Below are positions 62,007 to 64,000 of a DNA stretch of 64,000 nucleotides, in pieces. This DNA comes from Mariprofundus micogutta (lineage in GTDB: Bacteria; Pseudomonadota; Zetaproteobacteria; Mariprofundales; Mariprofundaceae). Made by a program: the position numbers and the translations under genes. The stretch spans positions 62,001 through 126,000 of the forward strand of contig NZ_BDFD01000002.1 in NCBI RefSeq assembly GCF_001895085.1, given 5' to 3'. The notes under the pieces are model-generated. The model saw only the letters and a list, made by a program, of their open reading frames with translations. It was not told the origin of the DNA and made no database searches. Every line of letters begins with the position of its first letter. Position 1 is the first letter of the stretch.

Positions 62007-63187
62007 GAATTACTACTTCACAGTTATATGACAACCTGTTGCAGGGTGTTCAGCAGCAACTGAATATCCAGAACAAGGGAAATGCCCAGATTACTTCAGG
62101 CACCCGCTTCCAGACGCCTGCAGAAGCAGCGCTCGACTACCGCACCTCTCTCGACATCCGGCATGCACAAAAATCTGTGGATGGCGGCATTGAAGCCATT
62201 GCCATTGCAGAATCAAGGCTGGCTGTCAGCCAGAATCATCTGAATAACATGGGTAATATTTTTTCGCGCGCACAGACCCTGGCGGTTCAGCAGGCCTCCG
62301 GACAGATTTCTTCCATAGACAGACAGGCCGCCATTTCAGAAATCACGCATTTAACGACAACCATGCTCAATAACGCCAATCAGAAATGGCAGGGACAGGC
62401 ACTCTTCTCCGGCACAGCCGTCGATAAAGTACCTTTTGTCACCAATGCATTTAATGCTGGCACGGCAGTTTTTGCAGCCGGCGCTAACACTTCCATCACC
62501 AATATTTCGCAAACCGCAAACCCTTCTGCAGTTAATGATACATATGCCGTCACACTCGATGCAGCTGGTACCAGCATCGCCAGTATCACCAACAGCTTGG
62601 GAACCAACCTGCTGGCTGCTCCCGTGCCTCTTGTTGCCGGTGCCAACGCAGTCACACTCAGCAATAGTGCGGAACTGAGCATCACTTACAACGGCACGCC
62701 TGACACTGTGAATCAGGCTGGTGGTTCGCTGACCGTATCCGGAGCAACAGCGGCGGGCAGTGTATCTTACGCTGGCAGTGATCAGGACCGTGTAGTTACC
62801 GTCAACCCTTCCCTGCAGATCACAAGCAACATCAGAGGTGATGACCCGGCATTTACCGCGGCATTCCAGGCACTGCAGGACTTCAAAACAGCGCTGCAGA
62901 CCAATAATATACAAGGCGTGACAGCATCAATTGGCGCCTTAACTGCAGCCGGTGAAGCATTGATTGATATTACTGCCGACGTCGGTGCACGCATCGATGC
63001 CCTGCAGATTACAAAAACTTCTTATGAGGATATGAAGTCCCACTTTGCAATCAGGCTGAGTACCCATGAGGGTGTGGATATCGCTTCTGTGGTCACAGAA
63101 ATGAAACTATCTGAAATTGCACTGCAAGCTTCATACAGCCAGATCTCCAAGCTACAGAATCTCTCTTTGATCAACTTCCTCGGATAG
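62003..63187 (+). CDS. flgL: Hook-filament junction protein FlgL (HAP3)
   Basis: FlgL lies between FlgK and the filament. The 394-residue protein starts MRITTSQLYDNLLQGVQQQ, has the flagellin-like D0/D1 helices (ASGQISSIDRQAAISEITHL, LTTTMLNNANQKWQGQALFSG) and a central hypervariable domain of about 130 residues with many Thr, Ala and Val, then a C-terminal flagellin-like helix (SEIALQASYSQISKLQNLSLINFL). It is close to the size of typical FlgL with an insertion domain. Confidence 0.93.
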   Translation: MRITTSQLYDNLLQGVQQQLNIQNKGNAQITSGTRFQTPAEAALDYRTSLDIRHAQKSVDGGIEAIAIAESRLAVSQNHLNNMGNIFSRAQTLAVQQASGQISSIDRQAAISEITHLTTTMLNNANQKWQGQALFSGTAVDKVPFVTNAFNAGTAVFAAGANTSITNISQTANPSAVNDTYAVTLDAAGTSIASITNSLGTNLLAAPVPLVAGANAVTLSNSAELSITYNGTPDTVNQAGGSLTVSGATAAGSVSYAGSDQDRVVTVNPSLQITSNIRGDDPAFTAAFQALQDFKTALQTNNIQGVTASIGALTAAGEALIDITADVGARIDALQITKTSYEDMKSHFAIRLSTHEGVDIASVVTEMKLSEIALQASYSQISKLQNLSLINFLG

Positions 63188-63193
63188 CTTTGT

Positions 63194-63448
63194 ATGCTGG
63201 TCTTACGAAGGAAAATCGGGCAAGCCATCCAGATCAATGATGATATACGTATCGTTATTCAGGACGTACAGAATGAACATATAGTACGCATTGGTATTGA
63301 AGCACCTGCTGAAATTCCGGTGCATAGACTGGAAATTTACAACTTGATTCAGGAAGAAAACAAGTCTGCCGGTGGCGCAGGAGCACTAGACTGGTTAAAA
63401 GGAGCGTCAAATGGCAGCGACAGCGACGGAAACAGTGATGAAACCTGA
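63194..63448 (+). CDS. csrA: RNA-binding regulator CsrA with C-terminal tail
   Basis: CsrA binds GGA motifs in mRNA leaders and controls flagellar and carbon genes. The first 55-60 residues are the CsrA fold (MLVLRRKIGQAIQI, VRIGIEAPAEIPVHRLEIY), followed by a 25-residue acidic, Ser/Gly/Asp-rich tail. That tail is encoded by bases that also encode the start of fliW, which begins at 63411. CsrA-FliW proximity supports control of CsrA by FliW. Confidence 0.94.
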   Translation: MLVLRRKIGQAIQINDDIRIVIQDVQNEHIVRIGIEAPAEIPVHRLEIYNLIQEENKSAGGAGALDWLKGASNGSDSDGNSDET

Positions 63449-63854
63449 AACACAAAGCGATGAATCCTTTCACTTCCCGCAGGGCATTGCCGGCTTTACG
63501 GATGCCAAAGAGTTTGGTTTTATCTATCAGGGACATGGTGACATTGTCTGTATTCAGTCTATTGATCAGCCCGAGGCTTCATTTTTACTGACTCCCTGGG
63601 ATGAAAAACGACTCGGTCCGGCACCATCATTACCAAAAGACCAGCATGAATGCATGCAGATTAAAGATGAGAAAGATCTCATGTGGATGCTGGTCCTCAA
63701 TCCATTTGTTGATAAACAGTGGGTCACGGCCAATCTGAAGGCCCCGATTGCCTTGAACCTGGAAGCACGGCTGGGGCTGCAATGTATCCGCCCTGATATA
63801 GAACTGACGGATATCCGTTATAACTGGATGCCACAGCCTGAAACCAGCGACTAA
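63411..63854 (+). CDS. fliW: Flagellar assembly factor FliW (CsrA antagonist)
   Basis: FliW binds CsrA or flagellin and links flagellin level to translation. The 147-residue product has FHFPQGIAGFTDAKEFGFI, ICVIQ-like (IVCIQSIDQPEASFLL) and NPFVDKQWVTANLKAPIALNLEARLGLQ. An AAGGAG site lies eight bases before the ATG, inside csrA; the overlap with csrA is 38 bases, out of frame. N-terminal 17 residues are probably a disordered extension. Confidence 0.92.
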   Translation: MAATATETVMKPETQSDESFHFPQGIAGFTDAKEFGFIYQGHGDIVCIQSIDQPEASFLLTPWDEKRLGPAPSLPKDQHECMQIKDEKDLMWMLVLNPFVDKQWVTANLKAPIALNLEARLGLQCIRPDIELTDIRYNWMPQPETSD

Positions 63855-63925
63855 CAGCACACCTGTGTAGTCATTCGCTTTTCCTTCTCCCCGATTCGTT
63901 CTAAGATAGGCAATAAGGAGATACG

Positions 63926-64000
63926 ATGACGAAACCCTCCAAAGCCTCAGTAACCCATCAGGTATCCAGAATGCTGGATATGGATGTGGCCGATGTGGCC
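63926..64000 (+). CDS. Start of an unidentified gene, cut by the window end
   Basis: An ATG at 63926 follows a strong AAGGAG site (63915-63920) and the frame is open to the window edge (25 codons, N-terminus MTKPSKASVTHQVSRMLDM). Too little is present to name it; position after fliW makes a flagellar gene likely. Confidence 0.5.
   Translation, partial: MTKPSKASVTHQVSRMLDMDVADVA

Overview
The window is a chromosomal segment of a Gram-negative, aerobic, polarly flagellated member of the Pseudomonadota. Supporting features are BamD, FadL, lipoproteins, L and P flagellar rings, an aa3-type oxidase, FlhF/FlhG and sigma-54 style flagellar promoters. The flagellar order and the oxidase cluster would suit a Zetaproteobacterium or a deep gammaproteobacterium, but no rRNA gene is present, so this placement is only an inference. 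No tRNA, rRNA, CRISPR array, IS element or prophage was seen.

Left part (1-13.6 kb): the end of bamD and a small lipoprotein face fadE and fadL (fatty-acid use). Next come a divergent secreted protein and hybrid histidine kinase, prfC and darP. A minus-strand accessory run follows: LuxR regulator, lipoprotein, 90-aa protein and SH3-metallo-beta-lactamase protein.

Respiratory region (13.2-29.5 kb): cytochromes c and b, heme A synthase (ctaA), heme O synthase (ctaB), three SCO copper chaperones, subunits I, II and III of an aa3-type oxidase whose YSHP motif suggests the A2 class, a divergent subunit-I-like protein, a stand-alone CuA protein and a 40-aa membrane protein too short for routine gene calling.

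Housekeeping region (29.9-37.9 kb): a tightly coupled run of diheme cytochrome, nadK, recN and an ArgA-like acetyltransferase; a small Cys-rich protein; sodB; and a PstS-like binding protein overlapping a large hybrid kinase.

Flagellar region (38-64 kb): motA with two different motB paralogues, fliLMNOP, a reverse-strand FIST sensor and kinase pair, fliQR-flhBAFG-orf-fliA-orf, then flgFGAHIJMNKL-csrA-fliW. Sigma-54 promoter matches precede motA, fliQ and flgF, and a sigma-28 match lies inside flgJ ahead of flgM. This fits a hierarchy in which RpoN drives middle genes, FliA drives late genes, FlgM restrains FliA and FliW restrains CsrA. flgG carries a single-base frameshift. The main points of interest are the Asp-to-Glu MotB paralogue, the apparently leaderless fliQ promoter, the FIST-kinase insertion, the divergent oxidase-like proteins and the SH3-MBL cassette.
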